A stretch of DNA of 64,000 nt, from the NCBI RefSeq assembly GCF_009789575.1, contig NZ_CP046908.1, forward strand, positions 434,001 to 498,000, given 5' to 3'. Position 1 is the stretch's first letter. Each line of letters opens with the position of its first letter. The position numbers and the translations under genes are program-made. Under the pieces are notes generated by a model that was given only the letters and a program-made list of their open reading frames with translations, was not told the DNA's origin and did not search any database. The DNA comes from Stappia indica. GTDB taxonomy: Bacteria; Pseudomonadota; Alphaproteobacteria; Rhizobiales; Stappiaceae. Shown here piece by piece: positions 1-8,398 of this stretch.

Positions 1-109
1 GCCGGTCGTCGATGGCGATCAGCCGCGCCGCCTGCGGCTCCAGTCCGCGCCGGTCCATGGCGCGGTCGAAAGCCGCGGCATTGTCGCGGATCCACTTGAT
101 GTCGAACAT
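1..109 (-). CDS. serS: Seryl-tRNA synthetase, N-terminal fragment (runs off the window)
   Basis: Only the first 36 codons are present. They read [20 protein letters not shown] and continue with RRGLEP and ARLIAIDD, the usual opening of the SerRS N-terminal coiled-coil domain in alphaproteobacteria. The enzyme charges tRNA-Ser in the cytoplasm. The ATG lies 60 bp downstream of the tatC stop on the same strand. A tatA-tatB-tatC-serS order is common in this class, so serS probably belongs to the tat transcript. The catalytic domain is outside the window, so the call rests on the N-terminus and the context. Confidence 0.85.
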   Translation of the reverse strand, partial: MFDIKWIRDNAAAFDRAMDRRGLEPQAARLIAIDDR

Positions 110-169
110 GAGAAACCCCGGGATTGCTGCCGGCGCGCCGGAATGGCAGATCGTCGGTCGCGGCCCGGA

Positions 170-952
170 TCAGGTCTCCGCCTCGGCGGCCTCCCGCTCG
201 GCCCGCTTCTTCTCGACCAGCCTGACGCAGATGATCGACACTTCGTAGAGAAGCAGTGTGGGAAGTGCAAGACCGATCTGGCTGATCGGATCCGGCGGCG
301 TCAGCACCGCCGCCGCGATGAAGGCGATGACGATGGCGTATTTGCGCTTGGTCCGCAGCCCCTCGGCCGTGACCAGCCCGACGCGGCCGAGCAGCGTCAG
401 CAGCACCGGCAGCTGGAACACCAGGCCGAAGGCGAAGATCAGCGTCATGATGAGGCCGAGATACTCGCTCACCCGCGCCATCAGCTGGATCTTGGCCGTG
501 CCGCCCGTTCCGTCCTGCTCCATCGACAGGAAGAAGCCCATGGCCAGCGGCATCACCATGAAGAAGACCAGCGAGGCGCCGATGGCGAACAGCACCGGCG
601 TCGCGAAGAGGAACGGCAGGAACGCGCCGCGCTCATGCTTGTAGAGCCCCGGCGCCACGAACATGTAGAGCTGGCCGGCGATCACCGGGAAGGCGATGAA
701 CAGCGCGCCGAAAAAGGCGAGCTTCAGCTGGGTGAAGAACAGCTCCTGCGGCGCGGTGTAGATCATCTCCACCGGGTGTCCGGCGGCATTCTCGTAAGGG
801 ATGACGAGGATGTTGTAGATGTCCTGCGCGAAGTAGAAGCACACGATGAACGCAAGGAGCGTCGCAATCACCGATCTCAGCAATCGGCTGCGCAATTCGA
901 TCAAGTGTTCGATGAGCGGCGCCTTCGAGGCGTCGATGTCTTCCTGGCTCAT
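170..952 (-). CDS. tatC: Sec-independent protein translocase subunit TatC
   Basis: TatC is the polytopic inner-membrane core of the twin-arginine translocase and binds the RR signal peptide of folded precursors. The 260 residues begin with the family hallmark [15 protein letters not shown] (about 13-27). About six hydrophobic segments follow, with the conserved periplasmic TAPQE region near residue 65. The C-terminus is basic and cytoplasmic. The ATG overlaps the tatB stop by 4 bp, a sign of translational coupling. NapA and probably NirK, encoded later in this window, are expected substrates. Length and topology are normal for the family. Confidence 0.97.
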   Translation of the reverse strand: MSQEDIDASKAPLIEHLIELRSRLLRSVIATLLAFIVCFYFAQDIYNILVIPYENAAGHPVEMIYTAPQELFFTQLKLAFFGALFIAFPVIAGQLYMFVAPGLYKHERGAFLPFLFATPVLFAIGASLVFFMVMPLAMGFFLSMEQDGTGGTAKIQLMARVSEYLGLIMTLIFAFGLVFQLPVLLTLLGRVGLVTAEGLRTKRKYAIVIAFIAAAVLTPPDPISQIGLALPTLLLYEVSIICVRLVEKKRAEREAAEAET

Positions 953-1464
953 GCCGTCCTGTCACTCGCCGTGTTGGCCGTGCCGCTCTCGCCCGGCGTT
1001 GCGGAACCCGGTGTCGCCGGGGTCTTTGATGCCGGAGCTCCCGCCGCCGCAGCCTGGGCCGCCTGCGCCTGGGGCGCCGGCCCGGTGCCGGTCTCGGATG
1101 CGCCCGCCGGCGTCGTGCTTTTCCCGCCCGCCTCGTCCGCCGGCTTGGCCGCCGCCGTGTCGGCGGGCTTGGCCTCGGCCGGCTTCGGCGGCTTGCGATC
1201 CGTCTCGATGGATTTCTTGATGTCGCCGAGCGGATCGAAATTCGCCGCCTTCTCGACCTGCTTCTTCATGTCGGCGATGTCGGCCTGCTGTTCGGCCTCG
1301 CGCAGCGCCTCGTTGAAGGTCGACTGGAACTCGCCGGCCATCCGCCGCACCTTGCCGATCGTCTGGCCGAAGGTGCGCAGCATCCGCGGCAGGTCCTTCG
1401 GCCCGACGACAAGGATCATGACGACCGCGACAACAAGCAGTTCCGTCCAGCCGATATCGAACAT
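949..1464 (-). CDS. tatB: Sec-independent protein translocase subunit TatB
   Basis: TatB joins TatC to form the signal-peptide receptor of the Tat system. The 171-residue protein has one N-terminal membrane helix ([17 protein letters not shown], residues about 6-22). A conserved hinge and an amphipathic helix ([24 protein letters not shown]) follow, then a charged region. The last 90 residues are low-complexity Ala/Pro/Lys, typical of the variable TatB tail. It lies between tatA (95 bp upstream) and tatC (4-bp overlap) in one operon. Confidence 0.95.
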   Translation of the reverse strand: MFDIGWTELLVVAVVMILVVGPKDLPRMLRTFGQTIGKVRRMAGEFQSTFNEALREAEQQADIADMKKQVEKAANFDPLGDIKKSIETDRKPPKPAEAKPADTAAAKPADEAGGKSTTPAGASETGTGPAPQAQAAQAAAAGAPASKTPATPGSATPGESGTANTASDRTA

Positions 1465-1559
1465 GTCGATCCGTCTTCCGCGTTCGAAGGGTCAGTGTCC
1501 GCATCCGCACGCCGCCCGCGAAGGGGCGGCATGGCGCAGGCGTCCGGCTCGTCCGGCGC

Positions 1560-1799
1560 TCAGCCCGCCTGGGACTTGTCCTCGGACTTGCTGGTGACCA
1601 CGGTCTCGTCGGCCTTGTGATCGATCGTCTTGCGGCTGGCGGCGGTGTCCGTCTCGGCCTCGTCGTCCTCGTTGAGCCCCTTCTTGAAGCTCTTGATGCC
1701 CTTGGCGACGTCGCCCATGAGCTCGGAGATCTTGCCGCGGCCGAACAGCAGAACAACGATCACCGCGATGATCAGGATCTGCCAAATGCTGATACCCAT
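1560..1799 (-). CDS. tatA: Sec-independent protein translocase subunit TatA
   Basis: TatA forms the pore-like oligomer that lets folded proteins cross the inner membrane. The 79 residues start with [20 protein letters not shown], one membrane helix ending in the conserved FG hinge. An amphipathic helix ([14 protein letters not shown]) and an acidic, polar tail follow. It is the first tat gene in the minus-strand set tatA-tatB-tatC-serS. The 90-bp gap before it follows an ABC transporter ATPase gene, so tat may have its own promoter or be read through from upstream. Confidence 0.95.
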   Translation of the reverse strand: MGISIWQILIIAVIVVLLFGRGKISELMGDVAKGIKSFKKGLNEDDEAETDTAASRKTIDHKADETVVTSKSEDKSQAG

Positions 1800-1889
1800 A
1801 CGCCCAACTCCCTGGTCTTCCGGTGCACGCGCTCCGGCGCGGCACTATTGCAACAAAGCGGTCGCCACCGCAACCGGACCCTTGCGGCC

Positions 1890-3017
1890 CTATTCCCCGC
1901 TTTCGCGCGGGAAGGCGATCACGTCTCTGGCATCGAGGCGCACCCCGACATCCATGCCGACGGCGAAGCGCCCGCCGTCGCGAATCCTTGCGTGGAGCGG
2001 CAGGTCGAGCCCCTCCACCGCCACCTCGACGAGATCGACCTCGCCGATGAACCGCCGGCGCATGATGCGCCCGACTTGCCCCTCGCCCGGCTCGCCGAGC
2101 AGGATGCCTTGCGGGCGCACGCAGACGTCGACTTCCATGCCGCGGACGATGCCCTCGGCCGGAAAGCGGCCGAACAGCGTCTCCACCTCGTTGTCGCGCG
2201 CGCTCGCCTCCAGCTCGTTCAGCTCGGAGAAGAAGCGCGCCGCGAACATGTCGACGGGCCGGTTGTAGAGATCGTCGGCGCTGCCGACCTGCACCAGCCG
2301 GCCCTTGCGCATCAGGGCGATGCGGTCGCCCATGCGCATCGCCTCTTCCGGGTCGTGGGTGACCATCACGCAGGTCGCCCGCGTCTCGCGCAGCACCGCC
2401 AGCGTCTCGTCGCGCACCGTGTCGCGCAGCCGCCGGTCGAGGCCGGAGAACGGCTCGTCCATCAACAGCACGCCCGGCCGCGGCGCAATCGCGCGGGCCA
2501 GCGCCACGCGCTGCTGCTCGCCGCCCGACAGGGCGTGCGGGTGATCGCCCGCATGCGAGGCGAGCCCCACCCGGGTCAGCGCCGTCAGGGCGGTCTGACG
2601 TGCTTCATTGCGGCCCATATGCGTCAGCCCGAAGGCGACGTTTTCGGCAATCGTCAGATGCGGGAACAGCGCATAATCCTGGAACATCAGGCCGACGCCG
2701 CGCCGCTCCGGCGGCAGGAACACCTGCGGTCCGGCCACCTCGCGCTCATTGATTAGCACCCGCCCCGACGACTGGCGCTCCACCCCGGCGGCGATGCGCA
2801 GCAAGGTGGTCTTGCCGCAACCCGAATGGCCGAGCAGGCACAGCACCTCGCCCGGCTCCACGGTCAGCGAGACCGAGCGCACGGCCGCCAGGTGACCGTA
2901 GGAATGGCTCACGGCCTCGAAGCTCAGCCGCGCCGCGATGGTCGCGCCGGCCGTGCCGCGCGTGCCCCAGCGCCGGACCGGCGCCTCGGCCTGCCTTGCG
3001 TCAATCGTCGCGGTCAT
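1890..3017 (-). CDS. Orphan ABC transporter ATP-binding protein with TOBE domain (FbpC/PotA-like)
   Basis: This is a 375-residue importer-type ATPase. It has Walker A GHSGCGKTT (about residue 63), the signature LSGGEQQRVALARAI, Walker B VLLMDEPFSGLD and the switch His in VMVTHDPEEA. A C-terminal TOBE-like segment runs from about residue 300 (FIGEVDLVEVAVEGLDLPLHAR). This layout is typical of Fe3+, sulfate or polyamine importers. No permease or binding-protein gene is adjacent, so the substrate is unknown. The ATG overlaps the scpB stop by 17 bp. The gene sits between scpB and tatA, which are neighbours in many relatives, so it looks like an addition to a conserved block. Confidence 0.85.
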   Translation of the reverse strand: MTATIDARQAEAPVRRWGTRGTAGATIAARLSFEAVSHSYGHLAAVRSVSLTVEPGEVLCLLGHSGCGKTTLLRIAAGVERQSSGRVLINEREVAGPQVFLPPERRGVGLMFQDYALFPHLTIAENVAFGLTHMGRNEARQTALTALTRVGLASHAGDHPHALSGGEQQRVALARAIAPRPGVLLMDEPFSGLDRRLRDTVRDETLAVLRETRATCVMVTHDPEEAMRMGDRIALMRKGRLVQVGSADDLYNRPVDMFAARFFSELNELEASARDNEVETLFGRFPAEGIVRGMEVDVCVRPQGILLGEPGEGQVGRIMRRRFIGEVDLVEVAVEGLDLPLHARIRDGGRFAVGMDVGVRLDARDVIAFPRESGE

Positions 3018-3759
3018 GGTGCGGCTCGTCTTCGTCTTGCATCAAATCGAACAATTCAGCCTCGTCGATCGGGTCTTCCTCGTCCCGAAGGTCCGAGGAA
3101 TCGTCAGGCACCGGCACGGTGAACCCGGCCGGCACGGCGCTGTCGAGCAGGCCGGAGCCCTTCAGTTCCTCGAGCCCCGGCAGGTCGCCGACCGAAGTCA
3201 GCATGAAATGCTCCAGGAATCCTTCCGTCGTGCCGTAGGTCACCGGCCGTCCCGGCGTCCTTCGCCGCCCGCGCATGCGGATCCAGCCGGTTTCCATCAG
3301 CACGTCGAGCGTGCCCTTCGAGGTCGACACGCCGCGGATCTCCTCGATCTCCGCCCGCGTCACCGGCTGGTGATAGGCGATGATCGCCAGCGTCTCCAGC
3401 GCGGCGCGCGAAAGCTTGCGATCCTCCACCTGCTCGCGCGCCAGCAGATAGGCGAGATCCTCGGCCGTGCGAAATCCGAATTTTCCGCCGATTTCCACAA
3501 CATTCACGCCGCGGGTCGCATAGGCGCGGCGAAGCGTGTCTATCAAGGCGCGAACGTTGGTGCCGGCCGGCAACCTTGCCGCGATCTCCTCGACGCTGAG
3601 CAGGTCGCGCGAGGCGAAGAGCAGCGCTTCCGCCATGCGCAGTCCGCTTTCCGGCGAGGGTTCGGGCATTGCCTGCAGGTCGTCGAGCGGCAACTCGCCG
3701 TCCGTTTCGTCCCGCACTACCTCGTCGCCCTGCGCTGCCTGCTCCCGGCCGCTCGTCAC
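3001..3759 (-). CDS. scpB: SMC-Scp complex subunit ScpB
   Basis: ScpB binds ScpA and, with SMC, forms the bacterial condensin that organises and segregates the chromosome. The 252 residues hold two winged-helix domains: about 37-110 (EALLFASRDLLSVEEIAARLP) and about 115-190 (ALETLAIIAYHQPVTRAEIEEIRGVS). The second contains the family motif IAYHQPVTRAEIE. N- and C-terminal extensions are acidic. The gene starts 1 bp after the scpA stop region, so the two are co-translated. Length is usual for alphaproteobacteria. Confidence 0.95.
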   Translation of the reverse strand: MTSGREQAAQGDEVVRDETDGELPLDDLQAMPEPSPESGLRMAEALLFASRDLLSVEEIAARLPAGTNVRALIDTLRRAYATRGVNVVEIGGKFGFRTAEDLAYLLAREQVEDRKLSRAALETLAIIAYHQPVTRAEIEEIRGVSTSKGTLDVLMETGWIRMRGRRRTPGRPVTYGTTEGFLEHFMLTSVGDLPGLEELKGSGLLDSAVPAGFTVPVPDDSSDLRDEEDPIDEAELFDLMQDEDEPHHDRDD

Positions 3760-3760
3760 G

Positions 3761-4615
3761 TCACGCCTCGTTCTCTTCGCCGGTTTCCGGCGCTGGCGCC
3801 CCCTCGGCGGGTCCGCGCTCGCCCGGATCGGGCCTGCGTCTCAGGTAGAGCGGGGCGAACGGCTCTGCCTGGCGCAATTCAAGCTCTCCCTCGCGCACGA
3901 GTTCGAGACTTGCCGAAAAGGTGCTGGCCCGCACGGTGCTCGCCTTGCTGCCATCACCGATATACTTCGACAGATAGGCATCCAGAGGCATCCAGTCCAT
4001 ATGCAATCCGACAATCCGCATCAGCAGGTCGCGCGCTTCCTGCAGCGACCAGACGGTGCGCCGGCGCACCTGGACGGAGGTGACGGAGGTCCGCTGGCGC
4101 TGCGCCGCATAGGCGATGAGCAAGTCGTAGAGCGTCGCCGACCAGGCGCTGCGCCGGGCAATCGACACCGCCTCGGGCCGTCCCCTCGCGAAGATGTCCC
4201 GGCCCAGCCGGTTGCGGTTCATCAGCTTTTCCGCCGCCTTGCGCATCGCCTCCAGCCGCCGCAGGCGAAAGGCCAGCGCTGCCGCCATCTCCTCGCCGGA
4301 GAGCTGGTCCTCTTCCTTCTGCTCGGGGATCAGCAGCCGCGATTTCAGGTAGGCGAGCCAGGCCGCCATCACCAGATAGTCGGCCGCCAGCTCCAGCCGC
4401 AGCCGCCGCGCCTCGGCGACGAATTCCAGATACTGCTCGACCAATGCCAGGATCGAGATGCGGGCGAGATCGACCTTCTGCTTGCGGGCGAGCGTCAGCA
4501 GCAGGTCGAGCGGCCCTTCGAAGCCGTCGACATCCACCACCAGCGCCGGGTCCGTCGTCGCGCGGTCAGACGCAACGCTTGCCGGATCCGGATCCTCGAA
4601 AAAGGTGTCCTGCAC
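3761..4615 (-). CDS. scpA: Segregation and condensation protein ScpA
   Basis: ScpA is the kleisin that bridges the SMC heads. The 284-residue protein carries the diagnostic N-terminal segment VDGFEGPLDLLLTLARKQKVDL (start near residue 29). Next come the helical motif AADYLVMAAWLAYLKSRLLIP and a C-terminal winged-helix region (VRASTFSASLELVREGELELRQ). It directly precedes scpB and follows nagZ by 70 bp, the common order in this class. The acidic ends (EDPDPAS at the start, ETGEENEA at the end) are variable regions. Confidence 0.95.
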   Translation of the reverse strand: MQDTFFEDPDPASVASDRATTDPALVVDVDGFEGPLDLLLTLARKQKVDLARISILALVEQYLEFVAEARRLRLELAADYLVMAAWLAYLKSRLLIPEQKEEDQLSGEEMAAALAFRLRRLEAMRKAAEKLMNRNRLGRDIFARGRPEAVSIARRSAWSATLYDLLIAYAAQRQRTSVTSVQVRRRTVWSLQEARDLLMRIVGLHMDWMPLDAYLSKYIGDGSKASTVRASTFSASLELVREGELELRQAEPFAPLYLRRRPDPGERGPAEGAPAPETGEENEA

Positions 4616-4685
4616 CCCTGCCCCCAGCTGCCTCGCCCGAACCGCCCGGATCGGTCGCCGGGCCGGACTTTGTCAGGGTTCCCTT

Positions 4686-5708
4686 TTAGGACAGAGCGCG
4701 CGCCTCCGCCAGCAAGGCGTCGAATTCGGCGCGCGCTGCCCGCCGATCGAGCGGCGCCGGTTGCGGCACTGCCCGCAGCGCCGCCTGCGCCCGTTCCAGC
4801 GCCTTGCCCGACAGGTCCGGGCTCGCGCCGGCCACCGCGACCATCTCCGCCATCTCGCCGTTGCAGTGGAGCGCCATGTCGCAGCCGGCGGCAAACAACA
4901 GCTCCACCCGCTCGCCCACCTCGCCGCCGAGCGCCTTCATCGACAGGTCGTCGCTCATGAGCAGCCCGTCGAAGCCGATGGCCCCGCGCACGATCTTCTC
5001 GATCACCCGCGCCGACTGGGTGGCCGGGCGCTCGGGGTCGACCGCGGTGAAGATGACATGCGCGGTCATCCCGAGCGGCAGGTCGGCAAGCGCCCGAAAC
5101 GGCGCGAAATCCGTCTCCTCCAGCTCGGCCAGTCCCGCCTCCACCACCGGCAGATGATAGTGGCTGTCCACCGTCGCCCGGCCGTGACCCGGCATGTGCT
5201 TGATCACCGGCAGCACGCCGGCCGCCAGCAGCCCGTCGGCAAAGGCCCGGCCGATGGCCGCGACCTCCTCTGGCCCTGCGGCATAGGCGCGGTCGCCGAT
5301 GGCATCGCTCGTCCCGGCCACCGGCACGTCGAGGATCGGCGCGCAGTCGACGGTGATGCCCATCTCGAGCAGGTCCGTGCCGATCAGCTGGCCGCCGAGA
5401 AACGCGGCCCGCAGGCCCGCCTCGCGGTTGGTGGCAAGCAGCTGCCCGTAGATCGCCCCGGCCGGATAGTCGCCGACCAGCGGCGGGCGCAGGCGGCGCA
5501 CCCGGCCGCCCTCCTGGTCGATCAGCACCGGTGCATCCGCCCGCCCGACGCATTCGCGGAAGTCGGCGCACAGCGCGGCGATCTGCTCGGCGGACTGGCA
5601 GTTGCGGCCGAACAGGATCAGGCCCCAGGGCTGCTCGCGCGCCAGGAACGCCCGCTCCTCCTCGCTCAAGGAGAGGCTGGAACACCCGGTGATGAAGGCC
5701 TTGGTCAT
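4686..5708 (-). CDS. nagZ: Beta-N-acetylhexosaminidase (GH3), peptidoglycan recycling
   Basis: NagZ removes GlcNAc from GlcNAc-anhydro-muropeptides in the cytoplasm during cell-wall recycling. The 340-residue single-domain GH3 enzyme has the substrate-binding motif IKHMPGHGRATVDSHYHLP (about residues 165-183), including the Asp-His pair of NagZ enzymes. The nucleophile region is LLMSDDLSMKAL (about 249-260). No signal peptide is seen, as expected. It sits between the SPOR protein and scpA, a frequent arrangement in alphaproteobacteria. Confidence 0.95.
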   Translation of the reverse strand: MTKAFITGCSSLSLSEEERAFLAREQPWGLILFGRNCQSAEQIAALCADFRECVGRADAPVLIDQEGGRVRRLRPPLVGDYPAGAIYGQLLATNREAGLRAAFLGGQLIGTDLLEMGITVDCAPILDVPVAGTSDAIGDRAYAAGPEEVAAIGRAFADGLLAAGVLPVIKHMPGHGRATVDSHYHLPVVEAGLAELEETDFAPFRALADLPLGMTAHVIFTAVDPERPATQSARVIEKIVRGAIGFDGLLMSDDLSMKALGGEVGERVELLFAAGCDMALHCNGEMAEMVAVAGASPDLSGKALERAQAALRAVPQPAPLDRRAARAEFDALLAEARALS

Positions 5709-5848
5709 CGGCTGGAAATCCCGTGTCGTCCCGGCCGCCTCAAAGCGCCGGTCATTGGGTGGAAGGTTCGCGTGTCGCGAAAACGGGCGGCCCGTCGTCC
5801 GGTCCGCCCGCTTGCAATTCTGTCCTCTCGCCGCAAGGGCGCGGCCCG

Positions 5849-8338
5849 TCAGTTCCGGCGCACGAAGCAGTCGCCGCCGGCCGCCTTCAGCCGCTCGCAG
5901 AGCGAGATCGCATCGTCGCGCGAGGAGGTCGGGATGCGCACCCGGTAGAAGGTGCCGCGGTCGCCGAGATCCGCGCGCTCGATCACCGGCGAGACGCCGC
6001 CGAGCACCGCGCCGTAGCGCCGCTGCAGGTCGCCGAAGGCCGCCTGCGCCTGTTCCTGTGTCCGCTGCGACGACACCTGCACGATATAGGTGCCGGCCGG
6101 GATCGTGCCGGTGGCCGGGGCGGAGGCCTGCGTTGCCGCCGGCTGCTGCGGCTGGGCCGGGGCTGCCGGCGCCGGCGTCGTGCGCGGCGCCTGAGCGGTC
6201 AGGTCGAGCGGCGCCTGCGTATTGCGGGCAGGTTCCGCCTGACGCGGGGCAGCCGCATTGGCCGCCAGCGTGTCGATGTCGCCCGGCTTGGTCCGCGGCA
6301 CATTGGGGCCGGTCGGGTCGGTGCCCGCGGTCTCGGTACCGCCGGTCGCCGGTGCCGGCGTCTGGCCCGGTGTCTGGGTCGAAAGATCGCCCGACAGCTG
6401 GTTCGCCGCCCCGTTGGCCGCCCCATTCGCGGCCTGTCCGGCCGCGTCCAGCGTCGAGGTCAGCTGGTTCTGCGCGCCCTCGCCCGCACCGCTGGTGATC
6501 GGCGTGGTCGAGACCTGGCGCACGCCGTTCGCGTCGGTCGCCGGCTGTCCGTTCGCCGTTGCCGGCTCCTCGGGGCCGCTGCCGGGAATGCGTGCCGTGT
6601 CGGTTGCAGCGCCCGGCGCATCGCCGGAAATGATGGTGCCGTCGGGACGCACGACGACCGTGCGCACCTTGCGCGGCCCGGACGAAATGCCCGGCGAGCC
6701 GTCCGCGTCGTCGTTTCCGGTCAGCGGAGCCGGCGGCAACGAGGCCACCGGGGTCTCGTCCTGCAGCACGAGGCGTTCGTCGCCGTCGCTGCCGACGCGG
6801 TCGTAGATCAGCTTGTTCTGGCCATCGCTCGAGGAGGTCTGGCTGTCGGGATAGACCTTCAGGTCCTCGCCGTCGGCGGTGATCACCGGCGGCGGGCCGG
6901 ACATCTCGTCGCCGCCCAGGTTGGTCAGCGCGAAAACGCCCCCGCCCAGCACCACGACGCCGAGCACGGCGGCTGCAACATAGAGCCCGCGCTTCGACTT
7001 GGCGGCCGGCTCGGCCGCCTCCTGCTCGCGCTCCGAATGCGGCGGCAGCACGCCGTGGCCGCCGAGCTGCGGATCGCCCTCGCGCATGGCCTGCGCCACC
7101 TCGTCGAGGTCGTAGCCGCCCGGCGGCGGTGGGGCTTCCGCCTCGCCGGCAAAGATGTCGTCGACCGCCTCGTCGTACTCGTCGCGATAGCGCGGCGAGG
7201 AAGCGCCTGCCGCCACCGCACCAGCTGCGGCAGCCGTGCCGTAGTGACGTGCACCGGGCGCAGCGCCGAGGCCGAGCAGATCGTCGTCGTCCTCGTCCCG
7301 GCGCGCCTCGTAGCCGTCCTGCCCGTAGCCGTCCTGCCCGTAGCCGTCGTCTGTATAGTCGCCCTCTTCGGCATAGTCGTCGGCCGCAGCCTCGGCCGGA
7401 GCGCCCGCGCCCCAGGCAGGCTCAGCGGCACGCGGGCCGCGCAGCGCACCGAGCAGCTCGTCCTCCAGCGAGGCGAGCGGATCCGGCGCAGCAGCGGCTG
7501 CCGGCGCAGCAGCCTCTTCCGCGGCAAGCTCATCGGCGAAATCGTCTGCGGCGTCCTCGTCGTAATAGCCGGCATCGTCCGCCTGGGTCGCAGACCCTGC
7601 CCACAGCTGCGCCGGGGCATAGGCCGGCGCCGCGCGCACCTCGGCAGCGCGCCGGGCATAGGCATCGAGCGGCTGCGCCTCTGGCGCATCCGGCTCGGCA
7701 TAGTCCTCGTCCGCGTAGCCGTCTTCGGCATAGGCCTCGTTGCCGTAGCCGTCGGCCGGTTCGGCCGCATAGTCGTCCTCGGCGTAGGGCTGGCGGGCAT
7801 AAGGGTCTTGCGGATCGACCAGTCTCTCGTCGACCAGTCCCTCGTCGACCAGCGCGCGGTCGGCATAGACCTCGTCCACATAGGGCTGCGGGGCCAAGGT
7901 CTCCGTCTCGCGGCGATCCTGCGGGAAACTGTCGTCGGCGAGCGCCTCCGCCTCGTCCTGCGGATAGCCCTCATGCGGGTCTTCGTAGGCCTGCCCCTGA
8001 TAGTCCTGGGGCTTCTCGTAGGTCTCGGGCGCATAGGTGCCGAAATCGTCGGACAGCCCGGCCTCGAGCTCGCGCGCCCACGCTTCGTGGTCGATCAGGT
8101 CGCGCGAGGCGTCGTAGCTGGTCTGGCCACTGGTCTGGCCACCGCCCTGAACGGCCGGCGCCTCGCCTTCGGTGCCGAGCGCGACCGGGCGGTAGCGGGC
8201 ATTGCCCTCGCTGACGATGCGCGCCAGCTCGACGAGCGGATCCTCTTCGAACCCGGCATCGTCCCCGGACTGGCCAGCATCCGCCTGGTATCGATCGCCG
8301 CGCTGGTCCTGGACCGGAGTGTTCGAGCGACTGGACAT
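5849..8338 (-). CDS. Large SPOR-domain membrane protein with long acidic N-terminal region
   Basis: The C-terminal 80 residues (from GTYIVQVSSQ to GDCFVRRN) are a SPOR domain, which binds glycan strands lacking stem peptides at the division septum. One membrane helix (YVAAAVLGVVVLGGGVFAL, near residue 448) divides the protein. The N-terminal 440 residues are cytoplasmic, very rich in Asp, Glu, Tyr and Ala, and repeat motifs such as DGYGQDGY. The periplasmic linker is rich in Ala, Pro, Thr and Gln. I chose the ATG at 8338 because GGAGAAG lies 13 bp upstream. An in-frame start at 8392 would add 18 residues. It is the usual neighbour of argS and nagZ in this class. A cell-division or wall role is inferred. 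Confidence 0.85.
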   Translation of the reverse strand: MSSRSNTPVQDQRGDRYQADAGQSGDDAGFEEDPLVELARIVSEGNARYRPVALGTEGEAPAVQGGGQTSGQTSYDASRDLIDHEAWARELEAGLSDDFGTYAPETYEKPQDYQGQAYEDPHEGYPQDEAEALADDSFPQDRRETETLAPQPYVDEVYADRALVDEGLVDERLVDPQDPYARQPYAEDDYAAEPADGYGNEAYAEDGYADEDYAEPDAPEAQPLDAYARRAAEVRAAPAYAPAQLWAGSATQADDAGYYDEDAADDFADELAAEEAAAPAAAAAPDPLASLEDELLGALRGPRAAEPAWGAGAPAEAAADDYAEEGDYTDDGYGQDGYGQDGYEARRDEDDDDLLGLGAAPGARHYGTAAAAGAVAAGASSPRYRDEYDEAVDDIFAGEAEAPPPPGGYDLDEVAQAMREGDPQLGGHGVLPPHSEREQEAAEPAAKSKRGLYVAAAVLGVVVLGGGVFALTNLGGDEMSGPPPVITADGEDLKVYPDSQTSSSDGQNKLIYDRVGSDGDERLVLQDETPVASLPPAPLTGNDDADGSPGISSGPRKVRTVVVRPDGTIISGDAPGAATDTARIPGSGPEEPATANGQPATDANGVRQVSTTPITSGAGEGAQNQLTSTLDAAGQAANGAANGAANQLSGDLSTQTPGQTPAPATGGTETAGTDPTGPNVPRTKPGDIDTLAANAAAPRQAEPARNTQAPLDLTAQAPRTTPAPAAPAQPQQPAATQASAPATGTIPAGTYIVQVSSQRTQEQAQAAFGDLQRRYGAVLGGVSPVIERADLGDRGTFYRVRIPTSSRDDAISLCERLKAAGGDCFVRRN

Positions 8339-8398
8339 GGTGCTAGGGACTTCTCCGCTGACTGCGGCGCGCCTTGCGCACCGGCGATCCATCCCGCC

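Noticed and set aside
143-1597. Long plus-strand frame across the tat genes
   Set aside because: It is antisense to tatC and tatB, both of which have full family motifs and overlapping start/stop codons.
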